From positions 11,897-75,896 of the forward strand of contig NZ_LGDD01000291.1 in NCBI RefSeq assembly GCF_001279695.1: a stretch of 64,000 nt of DNA. The letters are read 5' to 3'. Each line of letters begins with the position of its first letter. The first letter of the stretch is position 1. The notes under the pieces are model-generated. The model worked only from the letters and a program-made list of their open reading frames with translations, was not told the DNA's origin and did not search any database. The stretch comes from Streptomyces sp. WM6378. GTDB taxonomy: Bacteria > Actinomycetota > Actinomycetes > Streptomycetales > Streptomycetaceae. Positions 18,615 to 27,803 of this stretch are shown here, piece after piece. A program made the translations under genes and the position numbers.

Positions 18615-20480
18615 TCAGGCCTCGACGCGGGCCGCGCTCGGGCCGAGCCGGAAGCGCAGCCGGCAGATCACCGCGTCGGTGTCCTTGCGCACGGCGTGGG
18701 CGAGGACGGCGCCGCGCTGGTTCTGCAGCATCCGCTGCCAGATGTGCGCGGGCTCCACCTCCGGTATCAGCACCGTGACCCGGGTGTGCGGGTGGTAGGT
18801 GTGGACGCGGCTCACGTAGTCGGCGACCGGCCGGCCCAGGCTGCGGTGCTGGGAGGTCAGCTCGACCAGCTCCACGCCCGGGTTCCACAGCTCCCAGTCG
18901 CGGCGCAGCGCCTCCATGTCGCGCCGGTCGTCCTCGTCGGGGTGGCTCACCGTCACGGCCCGCACCTCGTCGCCCAGGGACACGGCGGCGTTCAGGGCCT
19001 CGCAGGTCAGCCGGGACAAGTGGGAAACCGGCACGATCACCAACGACCGGTCGCGGCGCGGCGGTTCGGGCACCCGGCCGAGGCCCAGGCGGTCCGCGAT
19101 GCGTCCGTACGCCCGGTGGACGGCCTCGAAGGCGAGCACCAGGAGCGGCAGCGCGATGACGATCAGCCAGGCGCCCTCGGTGAACTTGGTGGCGGTCACC
19201 ACGACCGCCGAGATGCCGGTCAGGACCGCGCCGAAGCCGTTGAGGACGGCCTTCCACCGCCAGCCGGGGGAACGTTCCAGGCGCCAGTGGATCACCATGC
19301 CGGTCTGGCAGATGGTGAAGCCGACGAAGACACCGATCGCGAAGAGCGGGACCAGAGTATTGGTGTCGCCGCCCGAGAAGACCAGGAGCGCCGCGGACAC
19401 GGCGGCAAGGGCGAGCACGCCGTGCCGGTGCACCTGACGGTCGGCCTTGAGGCCGAAGACGTGCGGCAGGTAGTTGTCGCGGGCCAGCAGCGACATGAGG
19501 ACGGGCAGCCCTCCGAAGGACGTGTTCGCGGCGAGCGCCAGAAGGATGACGGTGGCGAACTGCACGACGTAGAAAGCCCAGTTGTGGCCGAGGGACGCGT
19601 CCGCGAGCTGGGCGAGGACGGTGACGCCCTCGACCGGCTGGAGGTGGAAGCGGCCGATGAGCACCGAGAGGCCGATCAGCATGACCCCGAGCAGCGCGCC
19701 GAGCGCCACCTCGGTGCGCTGGGCGCGCTTGGCGGCCGGGGCACGGAAGGACGGCACGGCGTTCGCGACGGCCTCGACGCCGGTCAGCGCGGAACACCCG
19801 GACGCGAAGGCCTTGAGCAGCAGCAGGGCGCCGACGCTGGTCGCGTTGCCCGCCAGGACGGAGGCGTGCCCGTCGGCGGTGTACGTGGACGCGGGCGCGG
19901 AGCGGAAGAGGCCGACGACGACGATCGCGAGGATGGAGGTGATGAACACCGCGGTCGGGACGATGAACGCCTTCGCCGAGTCGACGATGCCGCGCAGGTT
20001 GATGGCGGTGACCAGGACGAGCACGCCGAGGCAGATGACGAGCCGGTCACCGTAGAGACCGGGGAAGGCCGAGGTCAGCGCGGCCACGCCCGCCGTGACG
20101 GACACGGCCACGTTCAGGACGTAGTCGAGGATCAGCGAGGCGGCGGCCACCAGGCCGGTGCGGGCGCCCAGGTGGCGGCGGGCCACCGCGTAGGAGCCGC
20201 CGCCGTTCGGGAAGGCCGCGATGACCTGCCGGTAGGAGGCGACGAGCACCGCGAGCAGCCCGGCGATGGCCAGCGTCACGGGAAGCGTGAAGCCGAGCCC
20301 GTACGCACCGGCCCCGGCGAGGACCAGGACGATGGCCTCCGGTCCGTACGCCACGGAGGCCATCGCGTCCAGGGAGAGAGCGGCCAGCCCCTGCGTGGCG
20401 GTGAGCCGGTGCCGGTCGACCGCTCCGGGAGGTTCTTCGGGGGCCGCGTCGCTGACGACGGCCTTCGACGTGGTGAGCAT
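18615..20480 (-). CDS. APC-superfamily permease, KimA-like
   Basis: A 621-residue transporter. About 12 helices occupy residues 25-470, with SLDAMASVAYGPEAIVLVL and the FPNGGGSYAVARRHLG motif that I associate with the KimA/YdaO group of potassium importers; a general amino-acid permease is the alternative. The cytoplasmic C-terminus (about 480-621) looks like a nucleotide-binding/USP-like module (RSLVIVPVSHLSRLTCEALNAAV, VRAVTVSHPDEDDRRDMEALRRDWE, TVLIPEVEP). In Bacillus, KimA is controlled by cyclic di-AMP; whether this one is cannot be seen. ATG 20480 is chosen as the first start giving a normal cytoplasmic tail. Confidence 0.85.
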   Translation of the reverse strand: MLTTSKAVVSDAAPEEPPGAVDRHRLTATQGLAALSLDAMASVAYGPEAIVLVLAGAGAYGLGFTLPVTLAIAGLLAVLVASYRQVIAAFPNGGGSYAVARRHLGARTGLVAAASLILDYVLNVAVSVTAGVAALTSAFPGLYGDRLVICLGVLVLVTAINLRGIVDSAKAFIVPTAVFITSILAIVVVGLFRSAPASTYTADGHASVLAGNATSVGALLLLKAFASGCSALTGVEAVANAVPSFRAPAAKRAQRTEVALGALLGVMLIGLSVLIGRFHLQPVEGVTVLAQLADASLGHNWAFYVVQFATVILLALAANTSFGGLPVLMSLLARDNYLPHVFGLKADRQVHRHGVLALAAVSAALLVFSGGDTNTLVPLFAIGVFVGFTICQTGMVIHWRLERSPGWRWKAVLNGFGAVLTGISAVVVTATKFTEGAWLIVIALPLLVLAFEAVHRAYGRIADRLGLGRVPEPPRRDRSLVIVPVSHLSRLTCEALNAAVSLGDEVRAVTVSHPDEDDRRDMEALRRDWELWNPGVELVELTSQHRSLGRPVADYVSRVHTYHPHTRVTVLIPEVEPAHIWQRMLQNQRGAVLAHAVRKDTDAVICRLRFRLGPSAARVEA

Positions 20481-20715
20481 TCGCCCAGCGTGCGACCCGC
20501 CCCGCCCGTTGCCACGCCCCCTTGGCGCCCCCTTGTCGGAGGGCGGCCGCATCCATACGCGGTCTTGACGCGAGGGCCTTTCCAGACGGGGAGCCCCACA
20601 GAGGAGAGGGCGCTCTGCCGCCGCCCGAAAAACAAACGCGGCACGGCGATGAGTTTTCGCGCGGGCCGCCGTCTACCCCTCGTAAGCAACGCCACCACCC
20701 ACGAGGGAGCACGAC

Positions 20716-21120
20716 ATGCCCACCATGATCTTCGTCAATCTGCCGGTGAAGGACCTGGACCGCTCGAAGGACTTCTTCGGCAAGCTGGGCTACTCGTTCA
20801 ATCCCCAGTTCACCGACGAGAACGCGGGCTGTCTGGTCATCAGCGACACGATCTACGCGATGCTGCTCACCGAGCCGTTCTTCAAGGGCTTCACGAAGCG
20901 CCAGATCGCCGACACCGCGACGACCGTCGAGTCGATCGTCTGCCTGAGCGCCGACAGCCGCGAGGAGGTCGACCGCCTGGTCGACACCGCGCTGGCCTCC
21001 GGCGGCTCGCCCGCCCAGGAGACCATGGAGCAGGGGCCCATGTACGGCCGCTCCTTCCTGGACCCGGACGGGCACCACTGGGAGGTCATGTACATGGACC
21101 CGGCCGCGATCAACGCCTGA
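20716..21120 (+). CDS. VOC-superfamily (glyoxalase-like) protein
   Basis: A 134-residue single VOC domain made of two beta-alpha-beta-beta-beta units: MIFVNLPVKDLDRSKDFFGKLGYSF in the first and FLDPDGHHWEVMYMD in the second, the family's closing motif. Expected metal ligands of the glyoxalase core are only partly evident, so the catalytic role is open. Such proteins act as glyoxalases, dioxygenases or antibiotic-binding proteins. A good ribosome site (GAGGGAG) precedes ATG 20716. The end overlaps the SDR gene on the other strand by 11 bases. Confidence 0.9.
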   Translation: MPTMIFVNLPVKDLDRSKDFFGKLGYSFNPQFTDENAGCLVISDTIYAMLLTEPFFKGFTKRQIADTATTVESIVCLSADSREEVDRLVDTALASGGSPAQETMEQGPMYGRSFLDPDGHHWEVMYMDPAAINA

Positions 21121-22063
21121 GCCGGCCCGGCCGAAGGGGCGTCAGCTTTTCGTACGTCACGCCGGTGAGCTGCTCGGAAGCCGCCCAGAGACGTTCACCG
21201 GCGATGTCGTCCAGCGTCCACTTGGCCCGCCAGGACTTGGCGGGCGCGCCGCGCCACATCATCAGGGACGGGCCCGTGAACGAGTCGGGCCGCACCCCGG
21301 GCGCGGTCGCCGCGTACAGCGTGGGCAGCGCGCCGGCCTCGGCGGGCTGGGCCATGACGCGGTTGCCCAGCTCGACGATCCGCTCGGCGACCTTGCGGCC
21401 CTCCATCCGTACGCCCCGCGTCTGGAGGCCGGTCGCGGCGTAGCCGGGGTGCGCGGCCGCCGCGACGATGTCCGAGCCCGCAGTCCGCAGGCGTCGCGCG
21501 AGCTCATGGATGAAGAGCAGGTTCGCCGACTTGGACCGCCCGTAGGCGATCCAACGCCGGTAGTGGTGCTCGCTGTTGAGATCGCCGAGGTCGATATTGG
21601 CCAGCGCGTGCATCCCACTGGACACGCTCACCACACGCGCCGCCGCGGCCGCCCGCAGCCGGGGCAGCAGCAGTCCGGTGAGCGCGAAGTGCCCCAGGTG
21701 GTTGACGCCGAACTGCGTCTCGAACCCGTCGGCCGTCCTCCCGTAGGGAAGCGCCATCACGCCCGCGTTGTTGACGAGCAGATCGAGCTGTCCGTACGGG
21801 AACGTCGCGGCGAACTCCCGCACCGAGGCGAGGTCGGCCAGGTCGAGCCGCCTGAACTCGGCCTCCGCGCCCGGGACTTCGGCCCTGATGCGCTCCTCGG
21901 CCTCCCGGCCGCGCGGCTCGCTGCGGCAGGCGAGCACCACCCGTGCGCCACGGCGGGCCAGCTCCCGCGCCGTGACCAGACCGATGCCGCTGTTCGCCCC
22001 GGTGACGACGGCCGTGCGGCCGCTCTGATCGGGGATGTCCTGAACACTCCAGCCCTGAGCCAT
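21110..22063 (-). CDS. Short-chain dehydrogenase/reductase (retinol-dehydrogenase type)
   Basis: A 317-residue NAD(P)-dependent oxidoreductase. The cofactor motif is TGANSGIG at 21-28 after the first strand. An Arg-rich stretch after the second strand (LACRSEPRGREAEERI) favours NADP. NNAG is at 98-101, the catalytic Ser lies in SVSSGMH, and the active-site pair is Tyr174 and Lys178 in YGRSK. The length and the LNSEHHYRRWIAYGRSKSANLLFIHEL region resemble retinol dehydrogenase-like SDRs. The substrate is unknown. Confidence 0.92.
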   Translation of the reverse strand: MAQGWSVQDIPDQSGRTAVVTGANSGIGLVTARELARRGARVVLACRSEPRGREAEERIRAEVPGAEAEFRRLDLADLASVREFAATFPYGQLDLLVNNAGVMALPYGRTADGFETQFGVNHLGHFALTGLLLPRLRAAAAARVVSVSSGMHALANIDLGDLNSEHHYRRWIAYGRSKSANLLFIHELARRLRTAGSDIVAAAAHPGYAATGLQTRGVRMEGRKVAERIVELGNRVMAQPAEAGALPTLYAATAPGVRPDSFTGPSLMMWRGAPAKSWRAKWTLDDIAGERLWAASEQLTGVTYEKLTPLRPGRLRR

Positions 22064-22123
22064 GCGCCCACCGTACCGGTGGGTATGCCTGGTGAGCGGG
22101 GTGGGGCCGTGGTGGCGTACGGG

Positions 22124-22888
22124 TCAGGCGGAGGCGCCGCCGTCGATGACGAGGTCCGCGCCGACGACCGAGGCGGCGTCGTCGGAGGCCAGGTACAGCA
22201 CGGCCGCCGCGGCCTCGGCCGTCGTCGAGACCCGGCCGAGCGGCTGGACCTCCTTCATGCGGATCGCCCGCTCGGCCTCGCTCTCGCCCGGCCGCAGCGA
22301 CATGGTGGTGTCGATCGGACCCGGGCTCACCACGTTGATCCGCACCCCGTCCTGAATGTGGTCGAGGGCGGCGCCCCTGGTCAGCGCGCTGACGGCGGCC
22401 TTGGACGTGGCGTACGCGGCGAGGCCGGGACGGCGGCTGTGGGCGCCCAGGTTGGAGGCGATGTTGACGATGGCGCCGCCCGACTCCTGGGTGCGCATGT
22501 GGGCGATCTCGGCTTGGAGCGCGTAGAGAACGCCGGTGACGTTGACAGATATCAGCGTCTGCCAGTCACTCTCCGACAGCTCGACGACGGGGGCGCCGCC
22601 GCGGAAGACCCCGGCGTTGTTGACCGCCACGTCGAGGGAACCGAACCGTTCGACCACGTCGGCCACCAGGCCGCGCACGGCCGCGGATTCGGACACGTCG
22701 GCGGTGAACGCGGCCGCCGTGCCGCCCGCCTGTGCGATCAGAGCCACCGTCTCGTCGAGGGTCGCGGCCGTACGCCCGGCGACGGCGACCCGGGCCCCCT
22801 CGGCGGCGAAGGCGAGCGCGACGGCCCGGCCGAGCCCGGAACCGGCGCCGGTGACGAGAACGGTCTTGTGCGCGAAACGAGCAGACAT
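22124..22888 (-). CDS. Short-chain dehydrogenase/reductase (classical SDR)
   Basis: A 254-residue classical SDR: TGAGSGLG at 13-20, NNAG at 90-93, Ser145 in NIASNLG, Tyr159 and Lys163 in YATSK, and the C-terminal VVGADLVIDGGASA. ATG 22888 is preferred since it places the Rossmann strand at the usual distance. It lies 72 bases downstream of the TetR gene on the same strand. That gap holds a 15-base sequence nearly identical to one just upstream of the TetR gene, so TetR control is likely. The substrate is unknown. Confidence 0.93.
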   Translation of the reverse strand: MSARFAHKTVLVTGAGSGLGRAVALAFAAEGARVAVAGRTAATLDETVALIAQAGGTAAAFTADVSESAAVRGLVADVVERFGSLDVAVNNAGVFRGGAPVVELSESDWQTLISVNVTGVLYALQAEIAHMRTQESGGAIVNIASNLGAHSRRPGLAAYATSKAAVSALTRGAALDHIQDGVRINVVSPGPIDTTMSLRPGESEAERAIRMKEVQPLGRVSTTAEAAAAVLYLASDDAASVVGADLVIDGGASA

Positions 22889-22891
22889 ATT

Positions 22892-22906
22892 CTTGACCAA
22901 TCGTTC
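22892..22906. promoter_or_regulatory. TetR-operator-like site before the SDR
   Basis: CTTGACCAATCGTTC, whose complement GAACGATTGGTCAAG differs by one base from the site at 23568-23582. The core GACCRATCGTTC is nearly self-complementary. It lies immediately upstream of the SDR start at 22888. Confidence 0.55.
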
Positions 22907-22960
22907 TGTTATCGGGGTGTGGGTGGCTAAGGCCGGGGGCAGTGGGCAATCGCGCACCGG

Positions 22961-23545
22961 TCAGTCGAGCACCGTCAGAATCTGTTCGGCCGCATCCCGC
23001 ACCCGCCCCGGCTCGCCGGACGCCTTGCCGACGATCCGTACTCCCTGGAGGAAGACGAGCAGCATCCGGGCGAGCCCGCGCGGATCGCGGTCCGCGGGCA
23101 GTTCGCCCTGCGCCTGGGCCCGTACGAGCGCGGAGCGCAGCAGGGTCTCGATGTGCTCCCAGCTGAGCTCGACCCGGCGGGCCGCGGCGCTGTCGTGCGG
23201 GGCGAGTTCCGCGGCGGTGTTGGTGACGAAACAGCCGGTCAGGCGGGATGTATGGGCCGTCGACTCGGCGGCGAAGCGCCGCACCACACTGCGTACGGCG
23301 GGCAGTGCGGGCCCGGGGCCGGACAGCTCGGCGAGCAGTTCGGGGTCGCGGTGCTCCGCGTACCGGTCAAGGGCCTTGAGGTACAGCTCGTGCTTGTTGC
23401 CGAACGTCGCGTAGATGCTGGCGCGGCCGATGCCGAGGTGCTCGACGAGGTCCGCCATCGACGTCGCCTCGTAGCCGCGCCGCCAGAACAGCTCAAGGGC
23501 TGACTGGAGCGCGGCGTCAGGGTCGAATTCCTTGGTCCTGGCCAC
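22961..23545 (-). CDS. TetR-family transcriptional regulator
   Basis: A 194-residue repressor. The helix-turn-helix is at about residues 10-55 (ALQSALELFWRRGYEATSMADLVEHLGIGRASIYATFGNKHELYLKALDRY), the NemR/AcrR style often linked to electrophile or SDR control. The C-terminal domain has GCFVTNTAAELAPHD, with a Cys that in NemR-type proteins can sense electrophiles; that is an inference. The start is GTG 23545. The promoter and site 23568-23582 overlap the 3' end of nirD, so the gene can be expressed separately although it lies 15 bases behind nirD. Confidence 0.9.
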   Translation of the reverse strand: MARTKEFDPDAALQSALELFWRRGYEATSMADLVEHLGIGRASIYATFGNKHELYLKALDRYAEHRDPELLAELSGPGPALPAVRSVVRRFAAESTAHTSRLTGCFVTNTAAELAPHDSAAARRVELSWEHIETLLRSALVRAQAQGELPADRDPRGLARMLLVFLQGVRIVGKASGEPGRVRDAAEQILTVLD

Positions 23546-23560
23546 ATGGCGACAGTAGAA

Positions 23561-23893
23561 CTAATTGGAACGATCGGTCAAGTAAGCCTGGACGGCCTGC
23601 GCTTCGTCGTCCAGGCAGGTCCCGGTCTCCAGGTCGAAGCGGTGTTTCAGGAGCGGGGACGCGACATAGGGACGGCCCTCCGGAGTGGAGCCGAGCAGTC
23701 CGCGGGAGAGGACGTAGGCGCCGGTGAACGGGTCACGGTTGTCGATGGCGTACGTACGGCCGCGGCGGTCGCTGAAGACGGCGGCCTGGCGGCCGTCGGG
23801 CAGCAGGGCCGCCACCCCGCGCCCGGGGGTCAGGCGGGCGGCCTCGCAGACCTCGAACCAGCCGTCGTCCAGCTTGAGTTGGACCATCGTCAT
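23561..23893 (-). CDS. nirD: Nitrite reductase small subunit
   Basis: A 110-residue Rieske-fold partner of NirB for the reduction of nitrite to ammonium with NAD(P)H. The fold is visible (WFEVCEAARLTPGRGVAALLPDGRQAAVFSDRRGRTYAIDNRDPFTGAYVLSRG...KHRFDLETGTCLDD), but the Cys/His cluster ligands of true Rieske proteins are missing, as in other NirD proteins. ATG 23893 overlaps the nirB stop by 4 bases (ATGA) and has GGGAG upstream. It is the last gene of the nitrite reductase operon. Confidence 0.92.
   Translation of the reverse strand: MTMVQLKLDDGWFEVCEAARLTPGRGVAALLPDGRQAAVFSDRRGRTYAIDNRDPFTGAYVLSRGLLGSTPEGRPYVASPLLKHRFDLETGTCLDDEAQAVQAYLTDRSN
23568..23582. promoter_or_regulatory. TetR-operator-like site inside the 3' end of nirD
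   Basis: GAACGATCGGTCAAG, one base different from the complement of 22892-22906. It lies 23-37 bases upstream of the TetR start at 23545, a position suited to autorepression, and overlaps the last codons of nirD. Confidence 0.55.
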
Positions 23894-26403
23894 CGGGTCG
23901 CTCCCAGGGTGAGGAGGGGCAGCTCGGGCTTGATCTGGTCGCGCTCTGGGACGAACCTGACCGACGGGTCGGGTGCGCCGGGCGCGTTCACGAAGGACAC
24001 GAAACGGGCGAGCCGCTCGGGGTCGTCGAGGGTCTCGGCCCACTCGTCGCGGTAGCCGGCCACGTGCGCCGCCATCAGGGCCTCCAGCTCGGCGCAGATG
24101 CCGAGCGAGTCGGTCACCACTACGTCCTTGACGTGGCTCAGGCCGCCCTCGATCCGCTCCAGCCAGACCGAGGTGCGCTCCAGGCGGTCGGCGGTGCGGA
24201 TGTAGAACATCAGGAATCTGTCGATCAGACGGACAAGTTCGTCATCTGTCAGATCCTGCGCCAGCAGATCGGCGTGGCGGGGGCTGGCGCCGCCGTTGCC
24301 GCCGACGTACAGGTTCCAGCCGTTGGCCGTGGCGATCACGCCGAAGTCCTTCGACTGGGCCTCGGCGCACTCGCGGGCGCAGCCGGACACCGCCGACTTC
24401 AGCTTGTGCGGCGAGCGCAGGCCCCGGTAGCGCAGCTCCAGGTCGATCGCCATCCGCACCGAGTCCTGCACCCCGTAGCGGCACCAGGTCTGCCCCACGC
24501 AGGACTTGACCGTGCGCAGCGACTTCCCGTACGCGTGCCCCGACTCGAAGCCCGCGTCCACCAACCGGGTCCAGATGGAAGGGAGTTGATCGACGCGCGC
24601 GCCGAACAGGTCGATGCGCTGACCGCCGGTGATCTTCGTGTAGAGCCCGAAGTCCCGTGCCACCTCGCCGATCACGATGAGCTTGTCCGGGGTGATCTCG
24701 CCGCCCGGGATGCGCGGCACGATCGAATACGAGCCGTTGCGCTGCAAGTTGGCCAGGAAATGATCGTTGGTGTCCTGAAGCGCGGCCTGCTCGCCGTCCA
24801 GGATGTGTCCGTTTCCGAGCCCGGCCAGGATCGAGGCGATCGCCGGCTTGCAGATCTCGCAGCCCTCGCCGCCTCGCGCCCGCGCGCGCCCGTGCCCGTC
24901 GAGGAGCTCGGTGAACGAGCCGATGCGCAGCGCCAGCGCGATCTCGTACAGCTCCTGGCGGGTCTGTGCGAAGCAGCCGCACAGGCCGCCGTCGCCGGAC
25001 TTCGGGAGCAGCATGCCGATGGTCTTGACGCAACTGCCGCAGCCCGTACCGGCCTTGGTGCACTTCTTGACCTCGGGCAGCGAGGAGCACGCGGCGATCG
25101 CGCCCTTGGTCACGTTGTGGCAGGAGCAGATGACCGCGTCGTCCGGCAGCGCCTCCGGGCCCAGCGCGGCCGGCGCGCCGAGCCCGGCCGGCAGGACCAG
25201 CTGCTCGGGGGAGACCGGCGGCACGTGCCCGGTGAGCGGCCGCAGCATGCCGTACGCGTCGGCGTCGCCGACCAGGACTCCGCCGAGCAGCACGCCCTCG
25301 GGCGACACGACCAGCTTCTTGTAGATCCCGGAACGCGAGTCCGAGTAGACGACGTCGAGGCAGCCGTCGGCCGTGCCGTGCGCGTCGCCGAACGACGCCA
25401 CGTCGACGCCGAGCAGCTTCAGCTTCGTCGACAAGTCGGCCCCGGTGAAGGTGCGTCCGGAGGCGGCGGCGATCGCGTCGGCCGCCGTCTGGGCCATGTC
25501 GTATCCGGGCGCGACCAGGCCGTACACGCGGCCGTCCGAGGCGAGCGCGCACTCGCCGATCGCGAACACCGAGGGGTCGCTGGTGCGGCACTGCTCGTCG
25601 ACGACGATGCCGCCGCGCTCGCCCACCGCGAGGCCGCAGTCGCGGGCCAGCTGGTCACGGGGGCGGACACCGGCGGAGAAGACCACCAGGTCGGTCGACA
25701 GATGAGAGCTGTCAGAAAGTGTCATTCCATTGACGTGGCCCTCGTCGCCGGCCGTGATCTCCCGCGTGCCGACACCCGTGTGCACGGTGAGGCCCATGTT
25801 CTCGATGGTGCGAAGGAGTGCGGCGCCACCGCCCTCGTCGACCTGCACCGGCATCAGCCGGGGCGCGAACTCCACGATGTGCGTGGTCAGTCCGAGCCCG
25901 CGCAGCGCACCGGCCGCCTCCAGGCCGAGCAGCCCGCCGCCCACCACCGCGCCGGTCGTCGCGGTCTTCGCGTACTCCTCGATGGCGAGCAGGTCCTCGA
26001 TCGTCCGGTAGACGAAGCAGCCGGGGGTGTCCTTGCCGGGGACCGGCGGCACGAACGGGTACGAGCCGGTGGCCAGGACGAGCGTGTCGTACGCGAAGGT
26101 CCGCCCCGAGCGCGCGGTGACCGTGCGCGCGGCCCGGTCGACCGACTCGGCGGGATCGTCCACGTACAGCTCTATCCCGTGCTGCCGCATGAAGTCGTCG
26201 GGCACGAGGCTGAGTTCGTCAGGTGTCCTTCCCTCGAAGTACGAGGTGAGGTGGACGCGGTCGTAGGCGGGGCGGGGCTCCTCGCACAGCACGACCACCC
26301 GGGTCCGCCCGGTCGTCCCGCGCTCGGCGAGCGCCTCCAGGAAGCGCTGGCCGACCATGCCGTGGCCGACGACCACGATCGTGGAAAGGTGTTCGGTGGA
26401 CAC
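23890..26403 (-). CDS. nirB: Nitrite reductase large subunit
   Basis: The NAD(P)H-dependent siroheme enzyme reducing nitrite to ammonium, 837 residues. In order: a FAD/NAD(P) domain (TIVVVGHGMVGQRFLEAL, later VVGGGLLGLEAAGAL and SVFAIGECA); a BFD-type [2Fe-2S] domain with CSCHNVTKG and CTKAGTGCGSC, and a second half with CEICKPA; a ferredoxin-like sulfite/nitrite reductase half domain; and the siroheme/[4Fe-4S] site with SCVGQTWCRYG and SGCARECAEAQ (Cys-x5-Cys, Cys-x3-Cys). GTG 26403 follows GGAGG. It sits between the FAD protein (1 base upstream) and nirD (4-base overlap). Confidence 0.96.
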   Translation of the reverse strand: MSTEHLSTIVVVGHGMVGQRFLEALAERGTTGRTRVVVLCEEPRPAYDRVHLTSYFEGRTPDELSLVPDDFMRQHGIELYVDDPAESVDRAARTVTARSGRTFAYDTLVLATGSYPFVPPVPGKDTPGCFVYRTIEDLLAIEEYAKTATTGAVVGGGLLGLEAAGALRGLGLTTHIVEFAPRLMPVQVDEGGGAALLRTIENMGLTVHTGVGTREITAGDEGHVNGMTLSDSSHLSTDLVVFSAGVRPRDQLARDCGLAVGERGGIVVDEQCRTSDPSVFAIGECALASDGRVYGLVAPGYDMAQTAADAIAAASGRTFTGADLSTKLKLLGVDVASFGDAHGTADGCLDVVYSDSRSGIYKKLVVSPEGVLLGGVLVGDADAYGMLRPLTGHVPPVSPEQLVLPAGLGAPAALGPEALPDDAVICSCHNVTKGAIAACSSLPEVKKCTKAGTGCGSCVKTIGMLLPKSGDGGLCGCFAQTRQELYEIALALRIGSFTELLDGHGRARARGGEGCEICKPAIASILAGLGNGHILDGEQAALQDTNDHFLANLQRNGSYSIVPRIPGGEITPDKLIVIGEVARDFGLYTKITGGQRIDLFGARVDQLPSIWTRLVDAGFESGHAYGKSLRTVKSCVGQTWCRYGVQDSVRMAIDLELRYRGLRSPHKLKSAVSGCARECAEAQSKDFGVIATANGWNLYVGGNGGASPRHADLLAQDLTDDELVRLIDRFLMFYIRTADRLERTSVWLERIEGGLSHVKDVVVTDSLGICAELEALMAAHVAGYRDEWAETLDDPERLARFVSFVNAPGAPDPSVRFVPERDQIKPELPLLTLGATR

Positions 26404-26404
26404 G

Positions 26405-27577
26405 TCAGGAACCTCCGTCGTGGGTGAGCAGGTGGAGCAGGGGCGCGTCCGGTACGGGCTCGTCGCCCTCCCAGGTCCGGGCGAGCGCCCCGACCGCCCC
26501 GAGATCGCCGAGGAGCACGCCCCCGACCAGGCGGTCGCCGCGCACGACGACCTTGCGGTAGGCACCCCGGGTCGCGTCCGCGAGGTGAGCCACGTCGTCG
26601 CCGGGGCGGGGCGTGGGCTCGCCGAACGCGGCGAGGTCCAGAGGGCGCGGACCACCGAGCGTGAGCCGGGTCAGACCGCGCGTCCCGGAGTAGGAGCCGC
26701 GCCCGGTGGCCAGCAACGCGCCCAGCGCGTCGGCCTGTTCGAGCGCCGGTCCCGCGAGCCCGTACACCGTGCCGCGATGCTCGGCGCAGTCGCCGACGGC
26801 ATGGATGTACGGGTCCGAGGTGCGCAGCTCGTCGTCGACGACCACGCCCTGGCGCACGTCGAGCCCGGCGGCTAGCGCGAGGCCGGTCCGGGGGCGGACC
26901 CCGGTGGCGAGAACGACGAGTTCGGCGCCGAGGACGAATCCGTCGGCGAGCTCGACGTCGGTGCCGGCAGGACCGGTGAGACCGCGCACCCGGCACTCGG
27001 TGTGCACTTCCACACCGAGGTGTTCGAGATGGGTGCGGACCAACGCCGAGGCAGCGACGTCCAGCTGACGCTCCATCACGCGCTCGCCCTGCTGGGCGAG
27101 GACGACCTGGGCGCCGCACTCGGCGAGCGCCCGCGCGGCCATCACACCGAGCAGCCCGCCCCCGATGACCACCGCCCGGGTCCCCTCGCGGGCCCTCTCG
27201 CGCAGGGCGAGCGCGTCGTCGAGGGTGCGGAAGGGGTGGACGCCGTCGGGGAGTCGGCCCTCGCGCAGGCCCCTGAGCGGCGGCAGCACCGGGTTCGACC
27301 CGGTCGCGAGCACGAGGCGCCCGTACGGGACGGCCCCGGCGTCGTCGCAGTGCACCACGCGGGCCGCGCGGTCGATCCGCACCGCCCGCACGCCGCGCCG
27401 CACCGGTACGGGGGGCAGCGATATCACCTCGGGCCCGTACCGCCCGGCGACCACCTCCGCGAGGAGCACCCGGTTGTACGGTGCGTGGGTCTCCTCGCCG
27501 ATGACGGTCACCGGGACATGCCGGGCCAGGCGGGCACCCGCTGTGCCGCCGCCGATCACCACGATGTCCGTACTCAT
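26405..27577 (-). CDS. FAD-dependent NAD(P) oxidoreductase of the nitrite reductase operon
   Basis: A 390-residue two-dinucleotide-domain flavoprotein. FAD binding: DIVVIGGGTAGARLARH at 4-20 and IHAVGDCAEHRGTVYGLAGPA near 275-295. NAD(P) binding: AVVIGGGLLGVMAARALAECGAQVVL. It resembles the N-terminal part of NirB and the FAD subunit of assimilatory nitrite/nitrate reductases, so it probably feeds electrons to one of the two reductases. It is the first gene of the operon, ending one base before nirB. ATG 27577 is chosen because the Rossmann strand starts at residue 4. A poor GlnR-like array lies about 25-50 bases upstream. Confidence 0.9.
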   Translation of the reverse strand: MSTDIVVIGGGTAGARLARHVPVTVIGEETHAPYNRVLLAEVVAGRYGPEVISLPPVPVRRGVRAVRIDRAARVVHCDDAGAVPYGRLVLATGSNPVLPPLRGLREGRLPDGVHPFRTLDDALALRERAREGTRAVVIGGGLLGVMAARALAECGAQVVLAQQGERVMERQLDVAASALVRTHLEHLGVEVHTECRVRGLTGPAGTDVELADGFVLGAELVVLATGVRPRTGLALAAGLDVRQGVVVDDELRTSDPYIHAVGDCAEHRGTVYGLAGPALEQADALGALLATGRGSYSGTRGLTRLTLGGPRPLDLAAFGEPTPRPGDDVAHLADATRGAYRKVVVRGDRLVGGVLLGDLGAVGALARTWEGDEPVPDAPLLHLLTHDGGS

Positions 27578-27803
27578 GTGCCCAGCGTGCGCGGCGGCTG
27601 TTACCCGTCCGCATCCCGCCGATTTCCACGGCGGAACCTTGAGCTCAGCGGAGCGGGGGGTGGGATGTGAGGGGAGCGGAGCGAGGGGAGCCGATGCTCC
27701 AGCCCGTCGGGCAGGGGCAGGGGCAGGGGGTGGGGTAAACCGAACCATGAAGTTCCGTGCTGGCACGATCGAATCGGGGGACCGGGGGCGGGAGCCTTGA
27801 CGC

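Noticed and set aside
20481..20715. Possible cyclic di-AMP riboswitch before the KimA-like gene
   Set aside because: I could not find the conserved ydaO-type core in the minus-strand leader; no support beyond the gene's family.
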